A stretch of DNA of 42,281 nucleotides from Clostridium sp. AF37-5 (GCF_003477605.1 NZ_QUDR01000013.1:1-42281); one strand, 5' to 3'; numbered from the stretch's first letter, positions 1-8,159 are shown. Program-made: numbers and translations. The notes: generated by a model not told the origin, from the sequence alone.

Positions 1-86
1 AAGAGAGCATCTTGCAGCAGGCAGCTACTTCTATGCTGGCTCAGGCAAATCAGGCAAATCAGGGCGTACTTTCCTTACTTCAGTAA
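1..86 (+). CDS. fliC: Flagellin, C-terminal end (partial)
   Basis: The reading frame that starts inside the window at base 3 ends with the stop TAA at 84-86 and reads ESILQQAATSMLAQANQANQ followed by GVLSLLQ. This is the conserved D0 C-terminal helix of bacterial flagellin, the filament subunit exported by the flagellar type III system. The rest of the gene lies to the left of the window. A strong stem-loop with a T run follows at 164-209, although an IS end (127-144) has been inserted between the stop codon and that terminator. It shows that the organism carries flagellar genes. Confidence 0.85.
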   Translation, partial: ESILQQAATSMLAQANQANQGVLSLLQ

Positions 87-163
87 GAAATGTTGTTCGT
101 TTCATAGAAAAAACCAGTCTTCGGACCAATGTCATTAAGTTAAGAATTTTGACATAATTATAA

Positions 164-209
164 AACACATCATATTTGCAATTGTTTGATAAATATGATG
201 TGTTTTTTT
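164..209 (+). terminator. Rho-independent terminator downstream of flagellin
   Basis: Perfect 14-bp stem: AACACATCATATTT at 164-177 pairs with AAATATGATGTGTT at 191-204, with a 13-nt loop and a following T run. It lies inside the IS copy 1 boundaries but is not shared with copy 2, so it is either the native flagellin terminator or part of the original right end of the element. Confidence 0.7.
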
Positions 210-238
210 CTTTTGTCTATTTTGCAGCACAACAAAAA

Positions 239-257
239 GACAGATTGTTTATCTGTC
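239..257. terminator. Bidirectional terminator inside IS copy 1
   Basis: GACAGAT (239-245) and ATCTGTC (251-257) pair, flanked by an A run on the left and an A run on the right, so that U tracts are produced on the minus strand. The identical hairpin occurs in copy 2 at 2362-2380, so it is the terminator of the IS transposase gene. Confidence 0.6.
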
Positions 258-382
258 AAAAAAACTTATAATTATTTATGATTAAGCCACTCTATATGGA
301 AAGCTTACAGATGCCTGGGGTTTGACTTTGCGAGGGTCTTTTCGACCAGGTCTTACTGGTAATACATGCTTTTCTAGCCTTA

Positions 383-537
383 TATGTGATTTCTGTCCGT
401 CGGACCAAAGATTTGCTTACAGCTTCCTTCAGATTCCATCTCACGATGGACACCCTTGCTGTTCAGCTATACACTTCCCACTATCTGGGCGTGTTCGAGA
501 CTTTCACCCGTTAGAGCGCGCCCATGGCGCGCAAACT
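383..537 (-). other. Group II intron 5' (domain I) fragment
   Basis: Read on the minus strand, this 155-nt block contains in order a GC-rich start (GCGCGCC, 'GGGTGAAAGT', 'GAACACGCCCAG'), 'GGGAAGTGTATAGCTGAACA', 'GGTGTCCATCG', 'TGGAATCTGAAGGAAGC' and 'CACATATAAGGC'. From memory of the family, these are typical of the 5' region (domain I) of bacterial group II introns that carry an LtrA-type reverse transcriptase. No maturase frame or domain V/VI is present, so it is a dead fragment. Both edges fall exactly where IS copy 1 stops matching IS copy 2. Identification is by recalled similarity and was not searched. Confidence 0.5.
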
Positions 538-760
538 AAAAAGACCCTAGCATCATTTCTGATGCTAAGATCTTGATTGGTCATCTTAACTTAATGACAT
601 TGCCCTGATGGGTCTTTTTTCCATCCGCAGATATGGTTCCTTTCTCACGAATGGAGGTTTCTGCTTCATTTAATCTCGTCATTAATTCAATCTATTCGCA
701 TGTAAATTTGCAACACATTCTACATTTGTATTACGTTTTTGGAACGCTCACGGAGATATT

Positions 761-1096
761 CTATTCCTTCTCTCCCATCACTCCGCCATTCTTTTTTGCC
801 TCTTCCTGCATTTCCTTTTTCACTTGTTTAAATGTTTTTCCCGACACATCCACATCGGTTACCGTGACTTTGAGAGAATCATCATCTTCAAGCACATACT
901 TTTTGTCTTTTTGCGCTTTTTTTTGCTCACTGGCATCTGTCTCTTTAATTGCATCTGTTTTTGCACTTGCCTTTGATATGTTGGCATCATCGTTGTTTGC
1001 TCCCATAAAACTATGGGCAAAATATCCCCCTGTCAAAAACAGCAGTGCCATAACAACTATGGCGATATGTACTTTCTTGCTTTTAATTTTATTCAT
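761..1096 (-). CDS. Small membrane-anchored hypothetical protein
   Basis: The 111-aa protein has a lysine-rich N-terminus (MNKIKSKK), one hydrophobic segment at residues about 10-30 (HIAIVVMALLFLTGGYFAHS), then a hydrophilic, charged extracellular tail rich in Lys, Glu and Asp. The transmembrane helix probably doubles as an uncleaved signal anchor. A ribosome binding site, AAAGGAG, lies about 10 nt before the ATG. The gene lies just downstream (20 nt) of the broken gene at 1116-1779 on the same strand, so the two were probably one transcript. No family recognised. Both genes sit between two inverted IS remnants. Confidence 0.6.
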   Translation of the reverse strand: MNKIKSKKVHIAIVVMALLFLTGGYFAHSFMGANNDDANISKASAKTDAIKETDASEQKKAQKDKKYVLEDDDSLKVTVTDVDVSGKTFKQVKKEMQEEAKKNGGVMGEKE

Positions 1097-1115
1097 ATTA
1101 CCCTGTCTCCTTTCA

Positions 1116-1779
1116 TCATGATTTAGTCAACGACAAAGAACACACACCCTTCGGAGTACATTTCGCTGTAAATACCCGGTGTTTAGTGTAAGATTTTTTC
1201 TTTGCTGACCATTTTATGTCTCCCGAAATCCAATATTTAGCCAGCGATCTGCTTTTACTCGCTGAAGATGTATACCCTGATTTTCTATTGACATAAGATG
1301 CGCCATTATAACGATAATAAATGTATTCCTTATCCGAAACATACGCATATGTGCCATTATACTTAAATTCCGTAGATTGCTCTAGTCTTAATAATTTTTT
1401 CCCTTAAGATGATGACACCTCATATATATGAAAACTAAATCCCGTTTTGTATCCAGCAGCCTTCGCTTGAGCACTAACCATACTACTTGTTAAACTAGTC
1501 GGAAACAACTGTTGATATGTAATTTCCGTTTCAGTAATAACTAAATCATGCTCATGTATAACATTAGACCTTTTACTTGTTGGAACCATACCCTCCTGTA
1601 CTATTCTACTCAACAACATATCACTGTTTGTTGAATAATTACTTGCCACCTTATCGGTTGATGTCTTTATGCTCTCAATAGTTATAACATCTCCTTTAGC
1701 AATTTCTGCCGCCGAAACATCTGTAACTTGAAGCATCGTCAATGCACACATTAGAGCCATTCCTATTACTTTTTTTCAT
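1116..1779 (-). pseudogene. Secreted hypothetical protein, broken by frameshift and stop
   Basis: The natural start appears to be the ATG at 1779 behind AAGGGA. An A7 tract follows the ATG; with six A the frame would read MKKVIGMALMCALTML and end in VSAAE, a good signal peptide, so one extra A shifts the frame. The frame then stays open to an in-frame TAA at 1404-1406 (after IYEVSSS) and continues in the same frame for about 95 codons (GKKLLRLEQ ... KCTPKGVCSLSLTKS) to TGA at 1116-1118. The downstream half is rich in Tyr, Ser and Lys and looks like an exported domain. No family recognised. Two independent lesions support decay, but the A7 tract could also be slippage-prone. Confidence 0.6.
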
Positions 1780-2052
1780 TCTTACTTATCCCTTCTTTTT
1801 TTATTATAATACTTTTTATTATTTTAGCAAGAAATATTTTTATAACCTTCCTTGTCACAAAATCCTAAAAAACATGTGGGAGCAATGTCATTAAGTTAAG
1901 ATGACCAATCAAGATCTTAGCATCAGAAATGATGCTAGGGTCTTTTTATTTTGTAATAAATGCTTGACATATGATTCGAAATGTGCGGCCGCTTTCGCTA
2001 TTGAATGATAATGAGGTAGTGAAAGCGGCCCTTGTAATTAAGAACATCTTGA

Positions 2053-2337
2053 TTGCAAGGAGGTAACGCATATGAGCAATTACTTTTGTATAACTATTGT
2101 GAATTGATAACAACACATGTAATAAAACAAATGAAAGACAATGATAAAACAAAACAGGTGAACTTTACAATCGCCATTTATATTTGTAGAGAATATCTCC
2201 GTAATAAACGCAATCTTAGTCCACCTGATGTGATTAACCTAATAGAAAAGCATGTATTACCAGTAAGACCTGGTCGAAAAGGCCCTCGCAAAGTCAAACC
2301 CCAGGCATCTGTAAGCTTTCCATATAGAGTGGCTTAA
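2053..2337 (+). pseudogene. IS4-family transposase, C-terminal remnant
   Basis: The frame translates to about 90 residues containing 'LLLYNYCELITTHVI', 'QVNFTIAIYICREYLR' and a basic end 'PVRPGRKGPRKVKPQ'. This is the pattern of the C-terminal end of IS4/DDE transposases of Clostridia, after the catalytic glutamate. The nominal start at 2053 (TTG) is not a real start; the N-terminal catalytic part is gone. The last codons (PGRKGPRK...) are also encoded in IS copy 1. It is followed by the terminator at 2362-2385. Confidence 0.6.
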
Positions 2338-2361
2338 TCATAAATAATTATAAGTTTTTTT

Positions 2362-2385
2362 GACAGATAAACAATCTGTCTTTTT
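2362..2385. terminator. Terminator of IS copy 2
   Basis: GACAGAT at 2362-2368 pairs with ATCTGTC at 2374-2380 around a 5-nt loop. A T run follows and a T run precedes on the other side of the stem, so the plus-strand U tract is clear. Same hairpin as in copy 1. Confidence 0.75.
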
Positions 2386-2410
2386 GTTGTGCTGCAAAAT
2401 AGACAAAACA

Positions 2411-2441
2411 AAAAAAGTGCAAACGAACACTTGCCACAAAC
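2411..2441. repeat. Solitary ISLre2-type end
   Basis: The run of A followed by GTGCAAACGAACACTTGCC and ACAAAC matches, with few changes, the right end of the decayed element at 26263-26293 and the reverse complement of its left end at 25249-25280. No transposase is nearby. It abuts the truncated IS4-like copy 2, so it marks the scar of an insertion or deletion event. Confidence 0.55.
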
Positions 2442-2455
2442 TTATGCTATTTTTT

Positions 2456-2484
2456 TTGACTATTCTCCCACAAAATGATAAAAT
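2456..2484 (+). promoter_or_regulatory. Sigma-A promoter for the chemoreceptor-PilZ gene
   Basis: TTGACT at 2456-2461, 17-bp spacer, TAAAAT at 2479-2484. It lies about 65 bp before the ATG at 2548 and overlaps the end of the solitary IS-end repeat, so the insertion may have shaped this promoter. Confidence 0.6.
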
Positions 2485-2547
2485 ACAATTATATCTTTGT
2501 TTTGAGGGAAAAAACTATATACTTACGTCGGGAGGAGGTTACTTAAG

Positions 2548-4668
2548 ATGAATTATGACGAGAGTATCTATAAAGAGAAAGCGAACAGGCGGGCGCGGAA
2601 AATCTGGCTTGTTTTCGCCATTTTACTATCAGCCAATTACGGCTCTGACACAGCAAACGGACTACGGACCGGTCCTTATTATTTAACCTTTTTACTTCTA
2701 TGCTGGGTTCCGTTTATTATCGGACAAATTCTATTAAAAGTAAAAGGTATGTCAACCGATTGGTACAAATATGGAATTGCCGTTGGATATGGTATCTTCT
2801 ATTCCTTTGTACTGATTACCAGCCCATCCAACATTGCATTTACCTACATACTGCCGGTAACCAGTCTTTTGGTTTTATACAAAAACCAGAAATTTATGAT
2901 TCAATACGGCGTTGCCAATGCGTTAATCATCATAGCCAATGCAGTTGTTAAATATATGAACGGATTCAACACCGATGCCGATGTCAAAGAATTTACTTTG
3001 CAGCTTTCCTGCATCATTCTCTGCTACATCTGCTATGTAATGTCCATCCGTCATTTGAATGAATCGGACGGCTCCATGTTAAACTATGTAAAAGATGATT
3101 TGCACCGTGTTGTAACAACGGTTGAGCAGGTAAAAGACGCAAGTAATTCGATTGTTGACGGCGTTACCGTTGTCCGCGAACTTGCGGTTGAAAATAAACA
3201 CGGAGCGGATGTCGTTGTACTCGGCATGAATGAGCTGACCACAAACAATCAGACCTTGCAGGATAAAACAAATTCGTCACTCGATATGACAACGGATATC
3301 AACACGCAGGTAATCAATGTTTCTTCCTTAATTGAGCAGATGGTTGAACTTACCAAAGAATCCGGCGAACATGCTGCTACTAGCAGTAAAGATTTGGACG
3401 GCGTAGTTGAGACCACTTCAACGATGGCGTCATTATCCGCAGAGGTAGAAAATGTATTAAAAGAGTTCAAATCTGAATTCGAGCGCGTAATTACGGAAAC
3501 CGGAACGATTGAGGATATTTCAAGCCAGACAAATCTTTTAGCACTGAATGCTTCAATTGAAGCGGCTCGCGCCGGTGACTCCGGTCGGGGATTTGCTGTT
3601 GTTGCTGACCAGATTCGAGTGCTGAGCACTGAAACACAGACCTCTTCCGGACAGATTCGCGATGCGCTGACCCGCTTGTCAGAAACTTCCGCAAAGATGA
3701 CTTCCGCAGTCGAGCAAACGCTTGAACTGATTCAGCAGTCGCTAGAAAAAGTTACGCTGACAAACAAAAGTGTCGAAAAAATCACAACCGATTCCAAAGA
3801 ACTCGGTGACCACATTCAGGTAATCGATTCCGCCATAAAAGAAGTAGAAACCTCGAATACACAGCTGGTTTCTAACATGGAACAGATTTCCTCCATTGTG
3901 GATAAGATGACAAAAAGCATTTCTCATTCAGATGGAACAACCCATGCAATGCTTAGTAAATATGCAGAAACAGCAACAAATATCAACAGCATTGAACATA
4001 TCGTAGAGGGCTTGATGACAGAACTTGGTATCGGTGGCTTTATGGGTGTTGAAGATTTGCGTGCCGGCATGAAAGTTATGCTTTTGCCAAATGATGACAG
4101 CAAACATCCAAAAGAGTATCATGGTGAAATAGTAAAGCGTACAGACCAGAGTTTATTAGTTGCCATCAATCCGAAAAATCCTCTGCCAGTCACCAAAACA
4201 ACCTGGCAGATGCAAATTACGGCAGGAAATATTTTGTACTGCTGGGAATCCGTAAACTGGAAAATGGTAGAACAAGATGGCAGGAATTTGTGTCTGATTG
4301 AGCTCCGCTCACTTCCAAAGATTCACAATCGCCGTAAATACCCTCGTATGGATTTGTATAATTTCTGTCAAATCACCGTACTGGAAACCGGCGAAAGTTA
4401 TATGGGTAAAATGGAAAATATCAGTGCCAATGGTTTTGCTTTTGTATCCGGCAATGAATTTTTCGCCGACTGCAAAGGTCAAAAAATCCGCCTTGAAATT
4501 GAAAACTTTGAATTAACATCAGAGAGCACTTTGGAGGGTCGTATTCTCAGAAGTTCCGACAACAATGGCATTTACATTGTCGGCTGCCAGATGCCGGAGG
4601 ACAATCCGTCAATTATGAAATATGTAGCAGGCAAATTGGAAAAGCAGAAAAAATCTCCCCGCCACTAA
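2548..4668 (+). CDS. Membrane chemoreceptor-like protein with C-terminal PilZ domain
   Basis: The 706-aa protein starts behind a strong GGAGGAGG site. Residues about 15-165 hold five to six transmembrane helices and no large extracellular ligand domain. A long helical region follows, with the methyl-accepting signalling tip at about residues 325-355 ([18 protein letters not shown], then [12 protein letters not shown]), the part that contacts CheA/CheW. Residues about 505-700 form a YcgR-like N-terminal region and a PilZ domain: RRKYPR near residue 594 supplies the RxxxR motif and NISANG the D/NxSxxG motif, so c-di-GMP binding is expected. The fusion would link second-messenger level to chemotaxis signalling or motility. 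Flagellin lies 2.5 kb away. Domain calls are from visible motifs. Confidence 0.85.
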   Translation: MNYDESIYKEKANRRARKIWLVFAILLSANYGSDTANGLRTGPYYLTFLLLCWVPFIIGQILLKVKGMSTDWYKYGIAVGYGIFYSFVLITSPSNIAFTYILPVTSLLVLYKNQKFMIQYGVANALIIIANAVVKYMNGFNTDADVKEFTLQLSCIILCYICYVMSIRHLNESDGSMLNYVKDDLHRVVTTVEQVKDASNSIVDGVTVVRELAVENKHGADVVVLGMNELTTNNQTLQDKTNSSLDMTTDINTQVINVSSLIEQMVELTKESGEHAATSSKDLDGVVETTSTMASLSAEVENVLKEFKSEFERVITETGTIEDISSQTNLLALNASIEAARAGDSGRGFAVVADQIRVLSTETQTSSGQIRDALTRLSETSAKMTSAVEQTLELIQQSLEKVTLTNKSVEKITTDSKELGDHIQVIDSAIKEVETSNTQLVSNMEQISSIVDKMTKSISHSDGTTHAMLSKYAETATNINSIEHIVEGLMTELGIGGFMGVEDLRAGMKVMLLPNDDSKHPKEYHGEIVKRTDQSLLVAINPKNPLPVTKTTWQMQITAGNILYCWESVNWKMVEQDGRNLCLIELRSLPKIHNRRKYPRMDLYNFCQITVLETGESYMGKMENISANGFAFVSGNEFFADCKGQKIRLEIENFELTSESTLEGRILRSSDNNGIYIVGCQMPEDNPSIMKYVAGKLEKQKKSPRH

Positions 4669-4681
4669 AGGCAGGGAGATT
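4652..4681 (-). terminator. Stem-loop over the end of the chemoreceptor gene
   Basis: AATCTCCC (4652-4659) pairs with GGGAGATT (4674-4681); the receptor stop codon lies in the loop. A U tract exists only on the minus strand (A run at 4648-4653), so it would terminate antisense transcription rather than the receptor mRNA; on the plus strand it could act as a 3' stabilising stem. Confidence 0.35.
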
Positions 4682-4696
4682 ATAAGGGGAGGATAA

Positions 4697-4760
4697 GTAT
4701 TCAACGCTTTATCCGCTGAATACAGCAAATCAAGGCAGAGGGGGAATCGACCTCGATTTG
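4697..4760. other. Structured intergenic region, function unknown
   Basis: Two successive stems are visible in the 200-bp gap: GTATTCA (4697-4703) with TGAATAC (4717-4723), and CAAATC (4726-4731) with GATTTG (4755-4760). A palindrome AATCGACCTCGATT lies inside the second. It could be the 3' UTR of the receptor mRNA or a small RNA. No promoter of its own was identified. Confidence 0.3.
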
Positions 4761-4806
4761 CCGGTACTACTATTGTTGCCGCTTTTTAGAAACTTATACA
4801 TATTTT

Positions 4807-4835
4807 TTGATTTTTTATAAAAAATGTGATATAGT
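4807..4835 (+). promoter_or_regulatory. Promoter for the SEC-C protein gene
   Basis: TTGATT at 4807-4812, 17-bp spacer, TATAGT at 4830-4835; the ATG is at 4871 with AGGAGG in front. Confidence 0.55.
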
Positions 4836-4870
4836 CAGTAACGTACTATTTATATCAGGAGGAAATTAGC

Positions 4871-5377
4871 ATGGCTTTATTACAGGAATGGCGCGAATAC
4901 GCCTATAGCGAAGAAATGCAGAATTCAAAAGAAGGACAGAAGTTGTGGGAGAACTATTTCACTCTGGAAAAGGGTATCTATGAAAAGTTATTAGCAAATC
5001 CATCTGAAATTGTAGAAGGTACCGTACAGGAATTGGCAGACCGCTATGAAGTACCGCTTTCCATGATGGTTGGCTTTTTAGATGGTATTAATGACAGTTT
5101 GAAAGAAGCAAATCCAATCGACGAAATGGAAAAAGATACCAAGGTAAAACTTGACATTGATTTAGAAAAATTGTACTACAACATGGTTGAATGTAAGGCA
5201 GAATGGCTTTACACACTTCCACAGTGGAACGATATTCTGCCGGAAGACAAGCGCAAGGAGCTTTATAAAAAGCAGAAGAATTCCGGTACGATTCATAATG
5301 AGAACCGTAAAGTCGGAAGAAATGATCCATGTCCATGTGGTTCCGGCAAAAAATATAAGCAGTGCTGCGGACGCTAA
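4871..5377 (+). CDS. SEC-C motif protein
   Basis: The 168-aa soluble protein has an acidic, helical N-terminal domain (residues 1-140) and ends with a SEC-C zinc-binding motif, [20 protein letters not shown], in which CPC and CC supply the metal ligands. The same motif closes SecA and many unrelated bacterial proteins, where it mediates zinc binding and contact with SecB or ribosomes. The rest of the protein matches a pattern common in Lachnospiraceae but has no function I can name. Start chosen for the AGGAGG site 7-8 nt upstream. It is transcribed alone, between its own promoter and that of the MATE gene. Confidence 0.8.
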   Translation: MALLQEWREYAYSEEMQNSKEGQKLWENYFTLEKGIYEKLLANPSEIVEGTVQELADRYEVPLSMMVGFLDGINDSLKEANPIDEMEKDTKVKLDIDLEKLYYNMVECKAEWLYTLPQWNDILPEDKRKELYKKQKNSGTIHNENRKVGRNDPCPCGSGKKYKQCCGR

Positions 5378-5444
5378 TTAAACCACACCCATTTATTTGA
5401 ATGTTTTGTAATGAAAAGAACATGAAAAATTAATAGATAATACA

Positions 5445-5473
5445 TTGACGATTGACTTAGAAACGAGTATATT
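5445..5473 (+). promoter_or_regulatory. Promoter for the first MATE gene
   Basis: TTGACG at 5445-5450, 17-bp spacer, TATATT at 5468-5473, about 40 bp before the ATG at 5514. Confidence 0.6.
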
Positions 5474-5513
5474 AGGAATTCGAAATTTACAAAAAAAGTG
5501 AGGTATATTCAGT

Positions 5514-6872
5514 ATGAAAGGAAATCGTTCGATGCAGGATATGACAGAGGGAAGACCAATTTCACTGATACTGAAATTTTTCTTTCCTCTTTTATTTGGA
5601 ATGTTATTCCAGCAATTTTATAACCTAGTGGACACTGCCATTGTCGGAAAGTTTTTAGGTCCGGATGATTTGGCGGCAGTTGGTGCTACGGGTTCCGTGA
5701 ACTTTTTAATTCTCGGATTCTGTATGGGTGTCTGCAATGGCTTTTCCATCCCTGTTGCCCAGAAATTTGGTGCAAAGGATGAGAGCGGTCTTCGCCGCTT
5801 TGTGGCAAACAGCGTTTGGCTTTCTGTCATTTTTGCAGCCGTCATGACCGTTGTTGTCTGTATTTTGTGCCGCCAAATTTTAATTTGGATGGACACCCCG
5901 GCAAATATTTTAGAAGGTTCGTACCGCTATATCTTTGTGATATTTTTAGGAATCCCTGTCACCTACTTATATAACCTGCTTTCAGGCATTATGAGAGCAC
6001 TTGGTGACAGCAAAACCCCACTCATTTTCCTCATTCTGTCCTCGGTCTTAAATATTGTTTTTGACCTTGGTGCGATTTTGATTTTACACATGGGTGTTGC
6101 AGGAGCTGCATGGGCTACCGTTACGGCTCAAGGAATTTCCGGCGTTTTGTGTTTGATTTACATGAAAAAGAAATATACGATTTTGAAAATTTCAAAGGAT
6201 GAATGGAAATTAAACGGAAGCTGTATTGCCAGACTCTGTGGTATGGGAATTCCTATGGGGCTTCAGTATTCGATTACAGCAATCGGCAGTGTCGTTTTAC
6301 AGACTGCCGTAAACCGTCTTGGTTCCACCGCAGTTGCAGCTGTTGCCTCCGGCGGAAAACTTGCCATGTTCTTCTGCTGTCCGTTTGACGCAATGGGTTC
6401 CACAATGTCCACATATGCCGGACAGAACTTAGGAGCCCAGAAACTTGACCGTGTAGACAAGGGAATTTTTGCATGCAGCGGATTAGCTCTTGTTTATTCT
6501 GTGATTGCCTGTGCTGTCCTTTTGTTTACCGGACAATATTTAGCACTTTTATTTGTCGACGGCACAGAAACCCGGTTAATTGAAATGATTGCTGCATTCC
6601 TTCGCTGGAACTGCATTTTCTATTTCCCATTAGCACTTGTAAACATTGTCCGCTTTACGATTCAGGGCTTGGGATTCGGAAAATTGGCTATTTTAGCCGG
6701 CGTGTGTGAAATGGCTGCCAGAAGTATTGTCGGATTCTATTTTGTTCCGGTATTCGGCTTCACCGCTGCCTGTCTGGCAAGCCCAATCGCCTGGATATTG
6801 GCAGATGTGTTTTTAATTCCGGCGTATTTTCTTGTGGTGAGGCATTTAAAGAAGGAACTTTGCATAAGCTAG
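5514..6872 (+). CDS. MATE family efflux transporter
   Basis: The 452-aa protein has about twelve transmembrane helices in two related halves. The start 'MTEGRPISLILKFFFPLLFG' and 'QQFYNLVDTAIVGKFLG' are typical of MATE exporters of Firmicutes, which exchange Na+ or H+ for organic cations, drugs or metabolites. Length is normal for the family. The site GTGAGG lies about 10 nt upstream of the ATG. It is the last plus-strand gene before a convergent junction with metF, and two large hairpin elements fill the junction. Substrate cannot be read from sequence. Confidence 0.9.
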   Translation: MKGNRSMQDMTEGRPISLILKFFFPLLFGMLFQQFYNLVDTAIVGKFLGPDDLAAVGATGSVNFLILGFCMGVCNGFSIPVAQKFGAKDESGLRRFVANSVWLSVIFAAVMTVVVCILCRQILIWMDTPANILEGSYRYIFVIFLGIPVTYLYNLLSGIMRALGDSKTPLIFLILSSVLNIVFDLGAILILHMGVAGAAWATVTAQGISGVLCLIYMKKKYTILKISKDEWKLNGSCIARLCGMGIPMGLQYSITAIGSVVLQTAVNRLGSTAVAAVASGGKLAMFFCCPFDAMGSTMSTYAGQNLGAQKLDRVDKGIFACSGLALVYSVIACAVLLFTGQYLALLFVDGTETRLIEMIAAFLRWNCIFYFPLALVNIVRFTIQGLGFGKLAILAGVCEMAARSIVGFYFVPVFGFTAACLASPIAWILADVFLIPAYFLVVRHLKKELCIS

Positions 6873-6890
6873 GTTTTTAATTTCATAATT

Positions 6891-7026
6891 GTTTCTCCTA
6901 AATAAATTGGTATCTCTTGTGCCGCTCCCGCTCTAGCAAACGCGTAAGGGTATCGACATGTAAACTACACATGTCTCATACCCACGTGTTTGCAGCACAA
7001 TCAATACCAATTTATTTAGGAGAAAC
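6891..7026 (+). repeat. Composite hairpin element A
   Basis: Perfect 23-bp outer arms (6891-6913 with 7004-7026). Inside lies GTGC/GCAC, then a 5'-side unpaired segment CGCTCCCGCTCTAG (6923-6936), then a second long stem: CAAACGCGT with ACGTGTTTG, GGGTAT with ATACCC, and GACATGT with ACATGTC. The inner core is shared with elements C, D and E; the outer arms are not. It lies just past the stop of the MATE gene, between convergent genes, so it could end transcription from the left. Confidence 0.7.
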
Positions 7027-7147
7027 TATCAGAAATTAAGAACCTCTCCTCAAAGATTCCATCTATTTCTTTTTTTGTGCATTTAACCTTCCGCTATTTA
7101 GCTATCATTTTTTTGCAGTCGATGTTCGCAGACATTTTAGGATTCGA

Positions 7148-7287
7148 GTAATTTATCAAAAAAAGATGGATGGAGAGTGGGTTTGAACGCGTCAGCAGGA
7201 AACACTGGTATTTTCAGTGTCCCTGCTGCTACGCAGTTCAACAAACGGGAGTGCCCACTCTCCATCCATCTTTTTTTGATAAATTAC
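7148..7287 (-). repeat. Composite hairpin element B
   Basis: Perfect 34-bp outer arms (7148-7181 with 7254-7287), which include an A7 run on one side and a T7 run on the other, so each strand shows a GC-rich stem followed by U7 as in a terminator. Inner stem: AGCAGG with CCTGCT, ACACTG with CAGTGT. Read on the minus strand, the unpaired segment is CACTCCCGTTTGT, in the same relative place as in A and C. The inner stem differs from that of A, C, D and E, so B is a divergent member placed head-to-head with A. Confidence 0.65.
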
Positions 7288-7307
7288 GGAAACCAAATAT
7301 GTCCCTC

Positions 7308-8159
7308 TTATTCATAAATTGCCTTAGCAATTTCTACTTTATTCATAGAGTACAAATGGATTCCGTCTACGCCATGCGCAAGCAGATTCTCCATCTGACG
7401 TTTGGAGTAATCTAAGCCGGCTTTTTTCAAGTCAGCCGGATTATCTTTATATTTCTCAATGGCATCTGCTAATTCCTTTGGAATTTTGGTGCCTGACATT
7501 CCGATGATGTTTTTGACCTGTCCGGCGGATGTAATCGGCATTAAACCAGGAAGAATCGGTACTGTGATTCCGGCATTACGTGCCTCGTCCAAGAAACGGA
7601 AAAATGTTTCATTGTCATAAAATAGCTGTGTAATCAAAAAGTCTACACCTTTATCCACCTTGATTTTCAGGTTTGCAATGTCTTCCGAAAGGCTTGCTGC
7701 TTCCTGATGTACTTCCGGATAGCACGCTCCTGCCACACTGAAATCAAACATCTCTTTTACATCGGTAACCAAATCCGAAGCATGGTCATAATAGCGGGCG
7801 TCAAACTGCTCATCGCTCATCCACTGCGGTTTATCGCCACGCAGCGCTAACAAATTGTGAATTCCATTGCGGTACAAATTCGTCAAGAAATTTTTCAAGA
7901 ATAACCGGTCCGGAATGGCTGCACAGGTCAAATGGGTAAGTGCCTCAATCCCACACTGATTCTGAATATAAGAAGCTATGGCAAAGGTGTTTTCTGCTGT
8001 GTTGCCACTAGCTCCGTAAGTCACACTGATAAAACTTGGGTGAAGTGTTTTAAACTCATCTAATGCGTCATAAATAACGGATACATCGGCGTCCTTTTTC
8101 GGTGGAAAAACTTCCAAAGAATAGGTTGGCCGGTTTGTATGAAATAAATCTTTAATCAT
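7308..8159 (-). CDS. metF: 5,10-methylenetetrahydrofolate reductase
   Basis: The 283-aa protein is a single TIM-barrel flavoprotein that converts methylene-THF to methyl-THF for methionine synthesis. Visible family marks are the N-terminal SLEVFPPK with the catalytic Glu16, 'SVTYGASG', 'LALRGDKP' with the FAD-site Asp, and 'AGACYPEVH'. Length is normal (about 280-295). Ribosome site GCGAGG about 10 nt upstream. It follows the terminator of the arabinofuranosidase gene, with a TATACT box at the end of that terminator, so it probably has its own promoter. No SAM riboswitch or T-box is seen in front of it. Downstream lies the convergent junction with hairpins A and B. Confidence 0.92.
   Translation of the reverse strand: MIKDLFHTNRPTYSLEVFPPKKDADVSVIYDALDEFKTLHPSFISVTYGASGNTAENTFAIASYIQNQCGIEALTHLTCAAIPDRLFLKNFLTNLYRNGIHNLLALRGDKPQWMSDEQFDARYYDHASDLVTDVKEMFDFSVAGACYPEVHQEAASLSEDIANLKIKVDKGVDFLITQLFYDNETFFRFLDEARNAGITVPILPGLMPITSAGQVKNIIGMSGTKIPKELADAIEKYKDNPADLKKAGLDYSKRQMENLLAHGVDGIHLYSMNKVEIAKAIYE

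Larger units (their letters stand above)
127..602 (-). mobile_element. IS4-like element remnant, copy 1 (inverted relative to copy 2)
   Basis: Both ends carry the same 18-bp terminal inverted repeat, CAATGTCATTAAGTTAAG at 127-144 and its reverse complement at 585-602. Read on the minus strand, 602 down to about 538 matches 1883-1946 of copy 2, and about 383 down to 212 matches 2236-2406 of copy 2 with one visible mismatch (AGACCC versus AGGCCC). The interior between these blocks is replaced by a group II intron-like fragment. No transposase frame survives apart from the coding sequence for the last residues of the protein. No target-site duplication is visible outside the ends, which suggests rearrangement between copies rather than a simple insertion. 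Confidence 0.7.
1883..2410 (+). mobile_element. IS4-like element remnant, copy 2 (right end lost)
   Basis: It begins with the same terminal repeat as copy 1 (1883-1900) and shares its first about 63 nt and last about 170 nt with copy 1 in inverted orientation. A perfect 10-bp inverted repeat, GGCCGCTTTC (1987-1996) with GAAAGCGGCC (2021-2030), precedes the transposase remnant. The right terminal repeat is missing: homology stops near 2406-2410, where a different IS end (2411-2441) begins. With copy 1 it encloses the two small genes at 761-1779. Confidence 0.65.

Noticed and set aside
322..576. Open frame of 84 codons on the plus strand in IS copy 1
   Set aside because: It crosses the joint between IS and intron-like sequence, so it is accidental.
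633..1121. Open frame of 162 codons on the plus strand
   Set aside because: It is the complement of the small anchored protein gene (761-1096), has no ribosome site, and its text is low-complexity Ser/Phe/Cys as in antisense shadows.
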